Shown here: positions 32,343-42,886 of the stretch, in pieces
Layout: every line of letters begins with the position of its first letter
How positions within the stretch are numbered: the stretch's first letter is position 1
NCBI RefSeq assembly: GCF_900113645.1
Contig: NZ_FOQC01000002.1
Span: forward strand, 103,420 to 167,419
Length of the DNA stretch: 64,000 nucleotides
Direction of reading: 5' to 3'
Origin: Trichococcus flocculiformis
Lineage (GTDB): Bacteria > Bacillota > Bacilli > Lactobacillales > Aerococcaceae
The notes under the pieces: model-generated
Told to the model about the DNA's origin: nothing
Databases searched by the model: none
What the model saw: the letters and a program-made list of their open reading frames with translations, nothing else
Made by a program: the position numbers and the translations under genes

Positions 32343-32995
32343 GGCGAATCCTCCTTTCTGACCAGTTGGATATGAGTATCCACAAATTCTTTGATATCTT
32401 CGTGCTCATGCGTAACCATGATGATCGCTTTGTTGTGTACCTGCGAATTGTGCTTCAGCAAACGGTAGAAACGCTCACGCGATTCTTTGTCCATTCCAGT
32501 TGTCGGCTCATCGAGCACAAACAAATCCGGATCGGTTGCGAAAATACGTGCCAAGGCAATGCGTTGTTTTTGCCCACCGGAAAGCTCCCCGATTTTTTTG
32601 TTGCGCATCTCCCACATACCCACGGATTCCAAAGCTTTTTTTACATGGGTATGATCTTCTTCGTCCAATTTTTTGAACCATCTACCTTTTTGGTATCTGC
32701 CGGATTCCACAAACTCCAAGACTCTGCTTGGAAAGCCGATATTGAACGACGAAATTTGCTGCGGGGCATAACCAATCGTCAGCTTTTCTCCGCGATAGTT
32801 CACTTTAGAAATTGTCGCGCTGCCTTCCCGAGGGTTCAGCAGTCCCAGGATGCTCTTCAATAAAGTAGATTTCGCAGCACCGTTTTCGCCTGTAAGAATG
32901 ACGAACTCCCCTTCGTGCACTTGGAAGGTTATATCCTGCAGGACAGGTTCATCATCGTAATAGAACGAAAGATGCTGTACATCGATGTAATCCAT
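32288..32995 (-). CDS. znuC: Zinc ABC transporter ATP-binding protein
   Basis: The 235-residue ATPase has Walker A GENGAAKST (an Ala replaces the usual Gly or Ser), signature LSGGQKQRIALARI and Walker B LFVLDEPTTGMD. It powers zinc import with znuB and znuA and lies 18 bp after znuA. GAGGA precedes the ATG. Because the 3' end overlaps znuB, the last 18 residues are read in a frame shared with the permease start. Confidence 0.92.
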   Translation of the reverse strand: MDYIDVQHLSFYYDDEPVLQDITFQVHEGEFVILTGENGAAKSTLLKSILGLLNPREGSATISKVNYRGEKLTIGYAPQQISSFNIGFPSRVLEFVESGRYQKGRWFKKLDEEDHTHVKKALESVGMWEMRNKKIGELSGGQKQRIALARIFATDPDLFVLDEPTTGMDKESRERFYRLLKHNSQVHNKAIIMVTHEHEDIKEFVDTHIQLVRKEDSPWRCFSMDLCKEPSKHQH

Positions 32996-33013
32996 TCGAA
33001 TTCCTCTCTTCTG

Positions 33014-33982
33014 TTACTGGATCACTTTTTTCAAAGCTTCCAAATTTTCCTCCATTACACTCAAGTAATCTTTACCCGCTTCTTGGTCTTCATCGGTTAT
33101 CCCTTCAAGCGGACTCAACACTTCCAGAGCGGCACCTGTTGCTTCAGCCAAGGTTTGTGCTGTTTTTGAGGAGGCACTGTCCGAGTAATAAACGGTAGTG
33201 ATTTGATTATCGATCATAAACCGCTGTAGTTCAGCCAGTTTGGCGGGATTCGGTTCCGCATCGGATGACACATCCGACACCGCCACCTCAGTCAGTTCGT
33301 AGCGACGGGCAATGTAGCCGAAAGCTGCATGCTGGACGACGAATGTGCGGTTTTCGGCAATTTCAAAAGCAGTCTGATAAGATGCATCCAGTTTCGCCAA
33401 TTTTTCGTTAAAAACAGCAGCATTTGCTTCGTAACTCTCTTTGTTGGCTTCATCAGCCTCAAGTACTCCGGATAAAATGGCATCGACTTCCTCTTGTGCG
33501 TACACTGGATCCAACCAGACATGCGGATCGACATTGTGTGCATCTTCGCCTTCTTCATGTCCCTCTTCTTCATCGTGTTCTTCTTCGGCAGCCGCATCCT
33601 CTACCATTTCAAATAACGCGATATTCTCTGCAGCTTCCACAACGATCACATCGCTCGATCCAATCGATTCCAAGACGCTGGGCACCCACGTTTCCATTTC
33701 ATCACTGTTATAGATGAACACATCGGCCTCAGCAATAGCCGCAATATCCTGCGGTGTCGGCTCATAACCATGCGATTCTTGACCAGCATCCAGCAGAACG
33801 GAAACTTCGCCATTGTCTCCTACTACATTTTTCGCAAAATCATACATCGGATAAAAGGTTGTGACTACCTTAATACCGTCCTCAGAAATGCCTGTTTCGC
33901 TGCTTTCACTTGCTCCGCATCCAACTAAAAAAAACGCTGCCGCAGATAAAATACCTGTCACTTTTAATCTATTAAGCATCAT
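33014..33982 (-). CDS. znuA: Zinc-binding lipoprotein of the ABC transporter
   Basis: The 322-residue protein has a lipoprotein signal peptide with lipobox LVGC (Cys22). It is a cluster A-I metal receptor with likely ligands His71 (ESHGYEP) and His154 (NVDPHVWLDP). Residues about 129-150 form the acidic, His-containing loop typical of zinc rather than manganese receptors. GGAGG precedes the ATG. It is the first gene of znuA-znuC-znuB, behind a promoter with a Zur-like box. AdcA is the streptococcal name for the same role. Confidence 0.93.
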   Translation of the reverse strand: MMLNRLKVTGILSAAAFFLVGCGASESSETGISEDGIKVVTTFYPMYDFAKNVVGDNGEVSVLLDAGQESHGYEPTPQDIAAIAEADVFIYNSDEMETWVPSVLESIGSSDVIVVEAAENIALFEMVEDAAAEEEHDEEEGHEEGEDAHNVDPHVWLDPVYAQEEVDAILSGVLEADEANKESYEANAAVFNEKLAKLDASYQTAFEIAENRTFVVQHAAFGYIARRYELTEVAVSDVSSDAEPNPAKLAELQRFMIDNQITTVYYSDSASSKTAQTLAEATGAALEVLSPLEGITDEDQEAGKDYLSVMEENLEALKKVIQ

Positions 33983-33995
33983 TTATTATTCCTCC

Positions 33996-34016
33996 AAAAC
34001 GTAATGATTCCTGTTT
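33996..34016 (-). promoter_or_regulatory. Zur-like operator in front of znuA
   Basis: On the plus strand AAAACGTAAT-G-ATTCCTGTTT agrees with the Bacillus Zur box AAATCGTAAT-N-ATTACGATTT at 16 of 20 positions. It starts 14 bp before the znuA start codon, next to the Shine-Dalgarno and downstream of the promoter, a position suited to repression. The regulator gene is not in the window. Confidence 0.55.
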
Positions 34017-34030
34017 AAGGTCCGATAGAC

Positions 34031-34060
34031 ACTTTATCACACCTGCACGCAACGCGTCAA
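34031..34060 (-). promoter_or_regulatory. Promoter of znuA-znuC-znuB
   Basis: On the minus strand TTGACG (34055-34060), an 18-bp spacer and TAAAGT (34031-34036). Confidence 0.55.
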
Positions 34061-34084
34061 CCATTTCGCTTCCGTTTCACAAGC

Positions 34085-34118
34085 AAAAACCGCGAACATC
34101 CTAAGGAGTTCCGCGGTT
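34085..34118 (-). terminator. Intrinsic terminator of ispE
   Basis: AACCGCG-AAC pairs with GTT-CCGCGGTT (one bulge); the plus-strand A-run at 34085-34089 provides the U-tract. Confidence 0.75.
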
Positions 34119-34149
34119 GAGGCAGAGCGGTCTTACACTGCATTTCTGA

Positions 34150-35010
34150 TTATTCTTCATTGAGCAGTCGGACCATGTATACTTCTTCGCAGAATCCGCG
34201 CAGACTGTTGTAGGCACGTTTGATGCGCGATGTATTCCTGCTGAAGCCGATGATGGTCGGGCCACTGCCGCTCATCGTCACACCGTCCAGGCCGTACTTC
34301 TCCATCCGGTCCTTCAATTTGCGCAGTTCCGGATGTTTATTGAAGGTCACTTGTTCCAAAGCATTTCCTACATTCTGGCACATCCGTTCATAATCGCCTT
34401 CTTCTATGGCTTGCGCTACGACTCTGGAAGTTGATTTGTGCTGCAATTCCTCGACAGTCAACAGACGGAAAATCGTCTTCGTCGAGACACTTAGGCGCGG
34501 CTTCGCCAAAATCACCCAACAGGATGGCATCGGCCGCAATTTCCGGACGATTTCACCCCGGCCGGATACAAAAGCGGTACCGCCCACGATGCTGTAGGGA
34601 ACATCCGAGCCTACTTGATTGCCGATAGCAATGAGCTCTTCAACAGAAAGCTGCAGATCCCAGATTTTATTCAGCGCGCGCAGAGCCGCGGCAGCATCTG
34701 TGCTGCCACCGCCCAATCCGGCTGCAACAGGGATTTTTTTGTCGATTTCAATCTTGATTCCCTTCTTTATCCCGCAACGGTCTTTGAGCAGCTTTACCGC
34801 CTGATACACATGATTACGCGTATCCACCGGCAGAAACACCTTATTTGTGTAGATCCTGATTTCATCTTCTTTGAGAGGAGTAAAAGTAAGATGGTCCGCA
34901 AGGTCGACTGAAGCCATCACCATTTCGAGTTCATGATAATAGTCATCCCGCTTATACAGTACATCTAACGCCAAATTTATTTTTGCCGGCGCACGTTCAA
35001 TCCATTCCAT
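34150..35010 (-). CDS. ispE: 4-diphosphocytidyl-2-C-methyl-D-erythritol kinase
   Basis: The 286-residue GHMP kinase carries out the fourth step of the MEP isoprenoid pathway. The ATP loop is PVAAGLGGGSTDAAAAL, and APAKINLALDV and MSGSGPTIIGF are the N- and C-terminal family motifs. It implies that the host uses the MEP route at least in part. The frame is open 27 codons upstream; AGGAG precedes the ATG at 35010. It lies after veg, as in Bacillus. Confidence 0.95.
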   Translation of the reverse strand: MEWIERAPAKINLALDVLYKRDDYYHELEMVMASVDLADHLTFTPLKEDEIRIYTNKVFLPVDTRNHVYQAVKLLKDRCGIKKGIKIEIDKKIPVAAGLGGGSTDAAAALRALNKIWDLQLSVEELIAIGNQVGSDVPYSIVGGTAFVSGRGEIVRKLRPMPSCWVILAKPRLSVSTKTIFRLLTVEELQHKSTSRVVAQAIEEGDYERMCQNVGNALEQVTFNKHPELRKLKDRMEKYGLDGVTMSGSGPTIIGFSRNTSRIKRAYNSLRGFCEEVYMVRLLNEE

Positions 35011-35186
35011 CGCTCCACGCTCCTCTCCACTGTTCTTATAATACAATACTAGCTTAAGCGTGCTCTTTTTAAAAGAAATATATGCCAACAAACAAGAATT
35101 AGTTTCTGAATGCGCAATATCGCATGATTAATTGCCCGGAACCGTTTTTCCCGCACAATTCCGCCCATAGCTTGTGATTTTTAGAT

Positions 35187-35216
35187 AAAAAAAAACAGAC
35201 AATTCGATGTCTGTTT
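35187..35216 (-). terminator. Intrinsic terminator of veg
   Basis: AAACAGACA pairs with TGTCTGTTT around ATTCGA, with eight A on the left for the U-tract. Confidence 0.88.
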
Positions 35217-35245
35217 GATTTATTTGGAATAAGTTCTTAACTAAT

Positions 35246-35503
35246 TTAAGCGTACTGGCATTTTTCTTCATCATAAAATAAAATCTCTACAGCTTCGGTT
35301 AAAACATCTGCATAACTGTATGATACACGTTCAAATGCATTTTCGTTTTGGTCTAGATCGACTACAAATACAGCATGATACGTTTCTCGTAAAATACCTT
35401 TTCGTTCCGTCTTGCGTTTGCGTCCTGCTTGCGCAGTCAGCATAACTTTTTGCCCTAAGTGACATTCCAGTTGTTCTTTAATCTGACTCAAATTATCCGG
35501 CAT
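35246..35503 (-). CDS. veg: Veg protein
   Basis: The 85-residue protein (LSQIKEQLECHLGQKVMLTAQAGRKRKTERKGILRETYHAVFVVDLD) matches the Veg/DUF1021 family: a small SH3-like protein encoded between ksgA and ispE in Firmicutes. In Bacillus it affects biofilm gene expression; its mechanism is unresolved. GGTGA precedes the ATG and a good promoter stands directly upstream. Confidence 0.93.
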   Translation of the reverse strand: MPDNLSQIKEQLECHLGQKVMLTAQAGRKRKTERKGILRETYHAVFVVDLDQNENAFERVSYSYADVLTEAVEILFYDEEKCQYA

Positions 35504-35526
35504 TCTGTTTCACCTCACTGATTTAC

Positions 35527-35555
35527 AGTATAACACAGATAAATTAAAATAACAA
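35527..35555 (-). promoter_or_regulatory. Promoter of veg
   Basis: On the minus strand TTGTTA (35550-35555), 17 bp, TATACT (35527-35532). The veg promoter is also strong in Bacillus. Confidence 0.75.
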
Positions 35556-35765
35556 GTATATCACAGAGGACGTATGCACGCAACTATGAAACGAATAAAT
35601 CTTTAAAGAAATCTTATCAACTTTTTTCACAGTTTTTAGTAAACTTCCGACAGAAAATCAGCACAACCTCCCCTTCACCTTTAATTTGAAAGGGGGGCTG
35701 CGAGGTGGGGCTGTCTTCTCGACGGGGTCTCCGGAAACTCTAATATCAAGCAAGCACTTGGTCGC

Positions 35766-36665
35766 TTATTTAACATCCAAATACTTGACCAAGGCGTTGG
35801 CAAGATCCGCAAATTGTTCGATGCTCAGGGCTTCTGCCCGTTTTGAGGGTTCGATGCCCGCTTCTTCAAGTCCGGCTGTCAAAGCAGCCTTGACCTCTTC
35901 CGTTTTGCCGTAGCGCGACTGCAGATTGTTCCAGAGCGTTTTTCTGCGTTGGTTGAAACCGGCGCGGACCAAATCAAAGAAGAACTTCTCATCCGTAACC
36001 TTCACTTTGGGTTCCGCTCTGCGTTGCAGCTTCAGGATTGCCGAATCGACATTCGGTTGCGGCACAAAAACGGTTTTCGGAACGATGAAGGCAATCTCGG
36101 CTTCCGTATAGTAGTCGATCGCAATCGTCAATGAACCGAATGCTTTCGTTCCGGGCTTGGCGGTCATGCGTTGTGCGACTTCCTTTTGCATCATCATCAC
36201 AAACGTATCGATCGGCAAATCCGTCTCGATGAAATTCATGATAATCGGCGTCGTGATGTAGTAAGGCAGATTCGCCGCTACCACCAATCGTTCAGCCGGT
36301 TCAAAATGCTCCTCGATGACCTGCGGAACATTCGCCTGCAGAATATCCTGAAAAATGATTTCGATATTATCGTATTCCGCAAGTTCCGTCTTCAAAATAG
36401 GCGCCAGTCGTCTGTCCACTTCAAACGCCACTACTTTTTTGGCTTCTCTGGCAAGGCGCTCCGTCAAGGCTCCGATACCGGGACCGATCTCGATCGCATT
36501 GGTGTTTTTGTCGATGCCGGCTGCAGCCACCATCTTCGTCAATATATTCGGTTCCACCAAAAAGTTTTGCCCTAGGCTTTTCTTCATGGTCAGATGGTAT
36601 TTCTTTAAGATGGCGTTCGTTCTGCTTGGTGTCGCTATATCCTTCTGGTGTTCTAATGCACTCAT
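35766..36665 (-). CDS. rsmA: 16S rRNA dimethyladenosine transferase
   Basis: The 299-residue SAM methyltransferase (KsgA) dimethylates two adenines at the 3' end of 16S rRNA. It has KKSLGQNFLVEPN, SAM motif AIEIGPGIGALTERL, and the catalytic NLPYYITTPI. Its start overlaps the end of rnmV by 4 bp, indicating a tatD-rnmV-rsmA operon. Length is normal. Confidence 0.96.
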   Translation of the reverse strand: MSALEHQKDIATPSRTNAILKKYHLTMKKSLGQNFLVEPNILTKMVAAAGIDKNTNAIEIGPGIGALTERLAREAKKVVAFEVDRRLAPILKTELAEYDNIEIIFQDILQANVPQVIEEHFEPAERLVVAANLPYYITTPIIMNFIETDLPIDTFVMMMQKEVAQRMTAKPGTKAFGSLTIAIDYYTEAEIAFIVPKTVFVPQPNVDSAILKLQRRAEPKVKVTDEKFFFDLVRAGFNQRRKTLWNNLQSRYGKTEEVKAALTAGLEEAGIEPSKRAEALSIEQFADLANALVKYLDVK

Positions 36666-37261
36666 CTGTTTTCCTCCTCCTGCCGCTGAGCGGTCAGGCT
36701 ATCCTTTTCATCCAGTTCTTTTAAAATGGCTGTCATCGCTGCATCAACATCTACTCTTTCCAGTTGAAACATGCGCAGGCGTTTCAATAACTGTTTTCCG
36801 TTTGTATGGCCGATTCCGAGCACATCCCCCAGCAATTCACGATAGCGCCCTGAATCGGCGTGTCCGATCAAGTGCCATTCATCCAGGAATTTCCTGTCGA
36901 TATCGCTCGTTTCAACCTGTCTTTGCGTATAAACATTCTTCAGCGCTGCCCTTATGTTCCCCGGGGAAGCATGTTCGATTCCTAGACTTCCCCCTTTCGG
37001 AGATTGCGCATCATCCTTGCGCAGGAATGCATGCTTGACGCCGGGTATCCGTTCCACGATTGTTGCCCGGATTTTGCCGCCCGGATAATCCGGATCGGTG
37101 AAGACGATGACGCCACGTGTCGCTTGCGCATGGGCAATCAGCTGCAACGTTGCTTCATTGATTGCCGAACCGTTCGTTTCGATCGTATCAGCTTCAACCG
37201 CTTCTTTGATCCGTTTGGTGTCGTCTTTCCCCTCAACCACTATAATTTCTTCTATTTTCAT
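36662..37261 (-). CDS. rnmV: Ribonuclease M5
   Basis: The 199-residue Toprim nuclease matures 5S rRNA. The Toprim motifs are EIIVVEGKDDT at the N-terminus and VIVFTDPDYPGGKIR with the catalytic acidic residues. It overlaps tatD and rsmA by 4 bp on each side. Confidence 0.95.
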   Translation of the reverse strand: MKIEEIIVVEGKDDTKRIKEAVEADTIETNGSAINEATLQLIAHAQATRGVIVFTDPDYPGGKIRATIVERIPGVKHAFLRKDDAQSPKGGSLGIEHASPGNIRAALKNVYTQRQVETSDIDRKFLDEWHLIGHADSGRYRELLGDVLGIGHTNGKQLLKRLRMFQLERVDVDAAMTAILKELDEKDSLTAQRQEEENR

Positions 37262-38040
37262 TTGTCTTCCAACCCAAATAATTTATTCGCGTTTTTGGTT
37301 GTCTGCAACGCGATTTCTCCGAAGGTTTGCTCGCGTAATTCAGCAATCTTTTCGGCTACATAGCGTACATAAGCCGGCTCGTTCCGCTTTCCACGGAAAG
37401 GGACTGGTGCCAGATACGGCGCATCGGTTTCGACCAGAAGCTTCTCAATCGGAACAACTTTGGCCACTTCATGCAATTCCGTCGCTTTTTTGAAAGTGAC
37501 GACGCCACTGATTGAAATGTGCATGCCCAAACCCAAAAACTTTTTCATATAGTCCACATCGCCGCTAAAGCTGTGCATGATGCCTCCGATGTCGCGCACA
37601 TCCTCTTCCTTCAGAATGCGGTACGTATCTTCGATGGCATCACGCATGTGGATGCTGATCGGCAGTTCCAATTCTTTGGCGATCGTGATTTGTCTTCTGA
37701 ATATTTTCGACTGGACGTCATGCGGCGCTGTGTCCCAGTGATAGTCCAGACCCATTTCCCCCATGGCAACAACCTTCTTTTCTTCAAGCAACGCCATCAG
37801 GCTGTCTTCCACTGCCGCAGTGTAAGTCGCTGCTTCTGTAGGGTGCCAGCCGATGATGCTGTAGATTTCGGGATATTTTGCGCTCAATTCAAGCGATTTT
37901 TTTATTGTGTCCGCATCGAAGCCAACTACCGCAAATCTGCCGACACCGGCTTCGTGAGCCCTTGTGATGGCCGCTGCAGCATCATCCGCAAAAGCATCCA
38001 CGTTCAGATGCGTATGTGTATCAAATAATAATTTATCCAT
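37258..38040 (-). CDS. TatD-family metal-dependent hydrolase
   Basis: The 260-residue TIM-barrel has the metal ligands DTHTHL near the N-terminus, GEMGLDYHWD, HMRDA, HSFSGD and ETDAPYLAP. Relatives are DNases or have other hydrolase activities. An open frame continues 18 codons upstream; AAAGGA lies before the ATG at 38040. It sits between metG and rnmV, the yabD position. Confidence 0.93.
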   Translation of the reverse strand: MDKLLFDTHTHLNVDAFADDAAAAITRAHEAGVGRFAVVGFDADTIKKSLELSAKYPEIYSIIGWHPTEAATYTAAVEDSLMALLEEKKVVAMGEMGLDYHWDTAPHDVQSKIFRRQITIAKELELPISIHMRDAIEDTYRILKEEDVRDIGGIMHSFSGDVDYMKKFLGLGMHISISGVVTFKKATELHEVAKVVPIEKLLVETDAPYLAPVPFRGKRNEPAYVRYVAEKIAELREQTFGEIALQTTKNANKLFGLEDK

Positions 38041-38106
38041 AGATTCCTTTCCGGTTCCTGCGGGAAGGCTAAGCCTGCCCTGATTCTTCTGCATCTAAAA
38101 TGGACA

Positions 38107-38139
38107 AAGGAGTCCGGGACAACTGTCCCAGGCTCCTTG
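38107..38139 (-). terminator. Terminator-like hairpin behind metG
   Basis: AAGGAG-TC-CGGGACA pairs with TGTCCCAG-GC-TCCTT; the following U-tract is poor (TTTGTCCATTTT), so termination may be partial and allow read-through to tatD. Confidence 0.5.
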
Positions 38140-38153
38140 AATCACAAAAACCT

Positions 38154-40354
<2,201 letters not shown>

Positions 40355-40378
40355 CTCTACAGCATCATCCAGCATTTG

Positions 40379-41140
40379 TCACTTATCCGTATAGTTGTGG
40401 ATCGCATCCCGCAAAAATGCAGAGGCCCCTTTGCCTGATGCTTTGTCGTAGTATGCCGTGAACCTTTCGTCGTCGACATACATCTGGGCCAGTCCACGAT
40501 GCGCTTCCGGAGAGTAGCTCGGCCAAGTATAGCTCAGCCATTGTTTATGCAGCGCAGCAACCGCCAAGGCAGCCTCTCCGCCGGCATCCCCCGTAGCCAT
40601 CGCTTCCGTCAGCATCTCCTGCAGGCGTGCTGCCATCTCCTGCATTGCGTCAAAATCCGCTTCGCTCATTCCTGCGAACTTATTGTTCGAAGCCGCTACG
40701 GTCTTTTCTCCGTATTTTTCGCGGATTTCCTGCCCGTAGCGGATTTCGTTCTCGTCGAGCAGTTCCTTCTTCAAGCCTTCGAATTTTTCTTTGTCGCTCA
40801 TCCTTCTGCCTCCTCTTTTTTCTTCAAGCGTAGCATCCACCGTTTTGATCAGCAATTCGATTTCCTTCTTTTTCTCCAACAGCGCCTGTTTATGTGCGAC
40901 CAATGATTGTTCCGCATCATATGCCGGATCATCCATCGCGGCTTTGATCTTATCAAGCGAAAAAGACAACTGTTTGAAGAACAGGATCTGCTGCAGCCTG
41001 TCCACCTCTGTCTCACCATAGATGCGGTAGCCAGAGGAACTGGTGCGTTTGGGCTTCAGCAGGCCGATTTCGTCATAGAAGCGCAGCGTCCTCGTGCTGA
41101 CGCCGGCCAATCGGCTCAATTTTTGGATTGTATATTCCAT
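40379..41140 (-). CDS. MerR-family activator with TipAS-type effector domain
   Basis: The 253-residue protein has a MerR winged helix (YTIQKLSRLAGVSTRTLRFYDEIGLLKP), a dimerisation coiled coil (about 75-120) and a C-terminal TipAS-like helical domain (about 135-253) that binds large antibiotic-like ligands in TipAL and Mta. It probably senses a drug and activates its own promoter, which has a 19-bp spacer and a central dyad (41162-41192). No pump gene is adjacent, so targets other than itself are unknown. GGAGG precedes the ATG. Confidence 0.92.
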   Translation of the reverse strand: MEYTIQKLSRLAGVSTRTLRFYDEIGLLKPKRTSSSGYRIYGETEVDRLQQILFFKQLSFSLDKIKAAMDDPAYDAEQSLVAHKQALLEKKKEIELLIKTVDATLEEKRGGRRMSDKEKFEGLKKELLDENEIRYGQEIREKYGEKTVAASNNKFAGMSEADFDAMQEMAARLQEMLTEAMATGDAGGEAALAVAALHKQWLSYTWPSYSPEAHRGLAQMYVDDERFTAYYDKASGKGASAFLRDAIHNYTDK

Positions 41141-41161
41141 TCTATCCCCTCCGATGATCCT

Positions 41162-41192
41162 ATCTTACACCTTCACGCTGCGTTAAGGTCAA
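41162..41192 (-). promoter_or_regulatory. MerR-type promoter and operator of the TipAS regulator
   Basis: On the minus strand TTGACC (41187-41192) and TAAGAT (41162-41167) are 19 bp apart, the over-long spacer typical of MerR-controlled promoters. Inside it a dyad ACCTTAACGC / GCGTGAAGGT (41169-41189, one central base, 9 of 10 pairs) forms the operator. This indicates autoactivation by the adjacent gene. Confidence 0.85.
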
Positions 41193-41220
41193 CAGCTTCT
41201 CTTCATACTACGCAAAAATC

Positions 41221-41247
41221 AAAAAAAGACAGCCCCGGAGGACTGTC
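41221..41247 (-). terminator. Intrinsic terminator of the NlpC/P60 gene
   Basis: On the minus strand GACAGTCC-TCCG-GGGCTGTC followed by seven T. Confidence 0.85.
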
Positions 41248-41259
41248 GTGAATTTTGGA

Positions 41260-42582
41260 TTATCTTGCAACACGTACGGCAAATGATGCGCCGGAAAGGT
41301 TGTAAGAAGAATAAGTAACCGTTTGGCCTGGTGCCGGAGCGTGGATGTATTGTCCGCCGCCTACGTAGATCGCAACGTGATAAGTCGCGCCTCTTGAACC
41401 CCAGAAGATCAAATCTCCCGCTTGTGCGGATGATACAGCAATCTGTGTACCTGAGTTTTCTTGAGGAACTGTGTAGCCACCGATTTCGATGCCGTATGCT
41501 TCTCTGAAGACATAAGACGTGAAGCCAGAGCAGTCAAAGCCTGACGGTGTTTTTCCGCCCCATACATAAGGAACGCCGATGTATTTTGCGGCAATGGAAA
41601 CAACATCGCCTGTTGGTGCCGATAATGTTGGTGCAGTCACGACTGGCGCAGACACAACTGGTGCGCTGACGACTGGTGCAGCTGCTGCAGGAGCAGACAC
41701 AACTGGTGCACTTTCAACAACTGGTGCAGCGGCAACTGTTTGAGCAGGAGCAGCCGACTCGGAACTTGCAACTGTGCTTGATGCAATATCAACGGATGAA
41801 GCAGCGGTTGAAGATTCTTCTGAGCTTGCTTGTGCGACTGTTGCAGCTACAGTTGCTGCGGCAGCTTCAGCAGCGGCAATGGCAGCAGCTTCTGCGGCGG
41901 CTCTTTGGTCAGCTTCTTCTTTTTGCGCTAAGAACATTTGACGGTCGGATTCAGCCGTTGCTTTTTCAGCAGCCAAAGCGGCAATTGCGCTTTCCTGTTC
42001 GATTTTCTTCACTTGCAAATCGCCTTTAAGTTGTTCCAACTCCATAGCCATTGCATTAATTTTGCTTAAGTTTTCTTCAGTTTTACTTTTCTTATCTTCA
42101 ACAGCTTTTTGATCCGCAATTTGCTGCTCTACCAATTCTTTATTGGCTGAAACCATTTTTGAAACAACATCGATGCGGGATACCAAATCTGTGAAAGATT
42201 CGGATGCTACGATAAAATTCAAGTAGTTTTCGTTTGAACCGTTCACTTGAACAGATCTTGCTTGCTCATCCAGTTGTTCTTCGCGTTGTGCGATGACAAC
42301 TTGCAATTCGGCAATATCTTCTTGTAAAGCAACAATCTCATCTTGTGTCTTTACGCGGTTTGCCAAAAGAGTATCCGCTCTTTTTTCGGCTGCATCAACT
42401 TCTGCAGTGATTGCAGACAAGTTTTCTTCTGCCGTGCTTTGTTTGCTGTCCAATTCAGAAATTTTAGTTTCTTGCTGTTGGATTTTTGTTAAGATTTCAT
42501 CTGCTTGAGCTGTAAAAGGCGTTACTATACTTGTTGCAAGGATCGTACCTGCTAATGCGATAGCCACTAATTTCTTCTTCAA
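41260..42582 (-). CDS. Secreted coiled-coil NlpC/P60 peptidoglycan hydrolase (CwlO-like)
   Basis: The 440-residue protein has a signal peptide (MKKKLVAIALAGTILATSIV...QA), a long coiled coil (about 28-225) and a low-complexity Ala/Ser/Val/Pro linker with SAPVV repeats. A C-terminal NlpC/P60 domain (about 327-440) shows Cys351 in FDCSGF and His402 in TYHVAIY. It should cut stem peptides (D-Glu-diamino-acid bond) during wall growth. The layout resembles CwlO/PcsB-type enzymes. The start is TTG at 42582, 8 nt after GGAGG; the GTG at 42597 overlaps that site. Two WalR boxes lie upstream. Confidence 0.92.
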   Translation of the reverse strand: MKKKLVAIALAGTILATSIVTPFTAQADEILTKIQQQETKISELDSKQSTAEENLSAITAEVDAAEKRADTLLANRVKTQDEIVALQEDIAELQVVIAQREEQLDEQARSVQVNGSNENYLNFIVASESFTDLVSRIDVVSKMVSANKELVEQQIADQKAVEDKKSKTEENLSKINAMAMELEQLKGDLQVKKIEQESAIAALAAEKATAESDRQMFLAQKEEADQRAAAEAAAIAAAEAAAATVAATVAQASSEESSTAASSVDIASSTVASSESAAPAQTVAAAPVVESAPVVSAPAAAAPVVSAPVVSAPVVTAPTLSAPTGDVVSIAAKYIGVPYVWGGKTPSGFDCSGFTSYVFREAYGIEIGGYTVPQENSGTQIAVSSAQAGDLIFWGSRGATYHVAIYVGGGQYIHAPAPGQTVTYSSYNLSGASFAVRVAR

Positions 42583-42679
42583 GTCTAATTCCTCCACTTA
42601 CATTCGATTGTCGTTAGTTATAATTCTTATATATCTTTTAACTTTTTATAGTTTTTCTTAAGATTCATCAACATAATGA

Positions 42680-42685
42680 ATCATA
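42680..42685 (-). promoter_or_regulatory. Probable -10 box of the NlpC/P60 gene
   Basis: TATGAT on the minus strand, 98 bp before the start codon, has no recognisable -35, as expected for an activator-dependent promoter. The nearer WalR box ends about 50 bp upstream. Confidence 0.45.
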
Positions 42686-42733
42686 ACATAGTTTTTTTTC
42701 GTTTAACCCGGTTTCGACAAGTTGTATCCTAAC

Positions 42734-42750
42734 TGTAACATTTCTGTAAA
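42734..42750 (+). promoter_or_regulatory. WalR (YycF) box 1
   Basis: TGTAAC-N5-TGTAAA is an exact match to the WalR direct repeat TGTWAH-N5-TGTWAH. It lies 152 bp upstream of the minus-strand cell-wall hydrolase gene. Confidence 0.7.
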
Positions 42751-42811
42751 ACGGCGGGCCTAATGTATCTGAATCCGCGTAATCAGTAATATTTCCTACC
42801 TTTCCCCACTT

Positions 42812-42828
42812 TGTAACATTTATGTAAC
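42812..42828 (+). promoter_or_regulatory. WalR (YycF) box 2
   Basis: TGTAAC-N5-TGTAAC, again an exact WalR match, 78 bp from box 1 and in the same orientation. It is also 22 bp upstream of the tyrS promoter -35. Confidence 0.65.
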
Positions 42829-42850
42829 ATTGCTTTTTTTATTGTCACGG

Positions 42851-42880
42851 TTGACATCTGAAGTTTTGCTGCGCTATACT
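42851..42880 (+). promoter_or_regulatory. Promoter of the T-box/tyrS transcript
   Basis: TTGACA (42851-42856), an 18-bp spacer and TATACT (42875-42880). Confidence 0.8.
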
Positions 42881-42886
42881 TACGGC

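Noticed and set aside
35680-35765. Hairpin CCCCTTTCA/TGAAGGGG behind rsmA as a terminator
   Set aside because: No U-tract follows on the minus strand, so it was not listed as a terminator.
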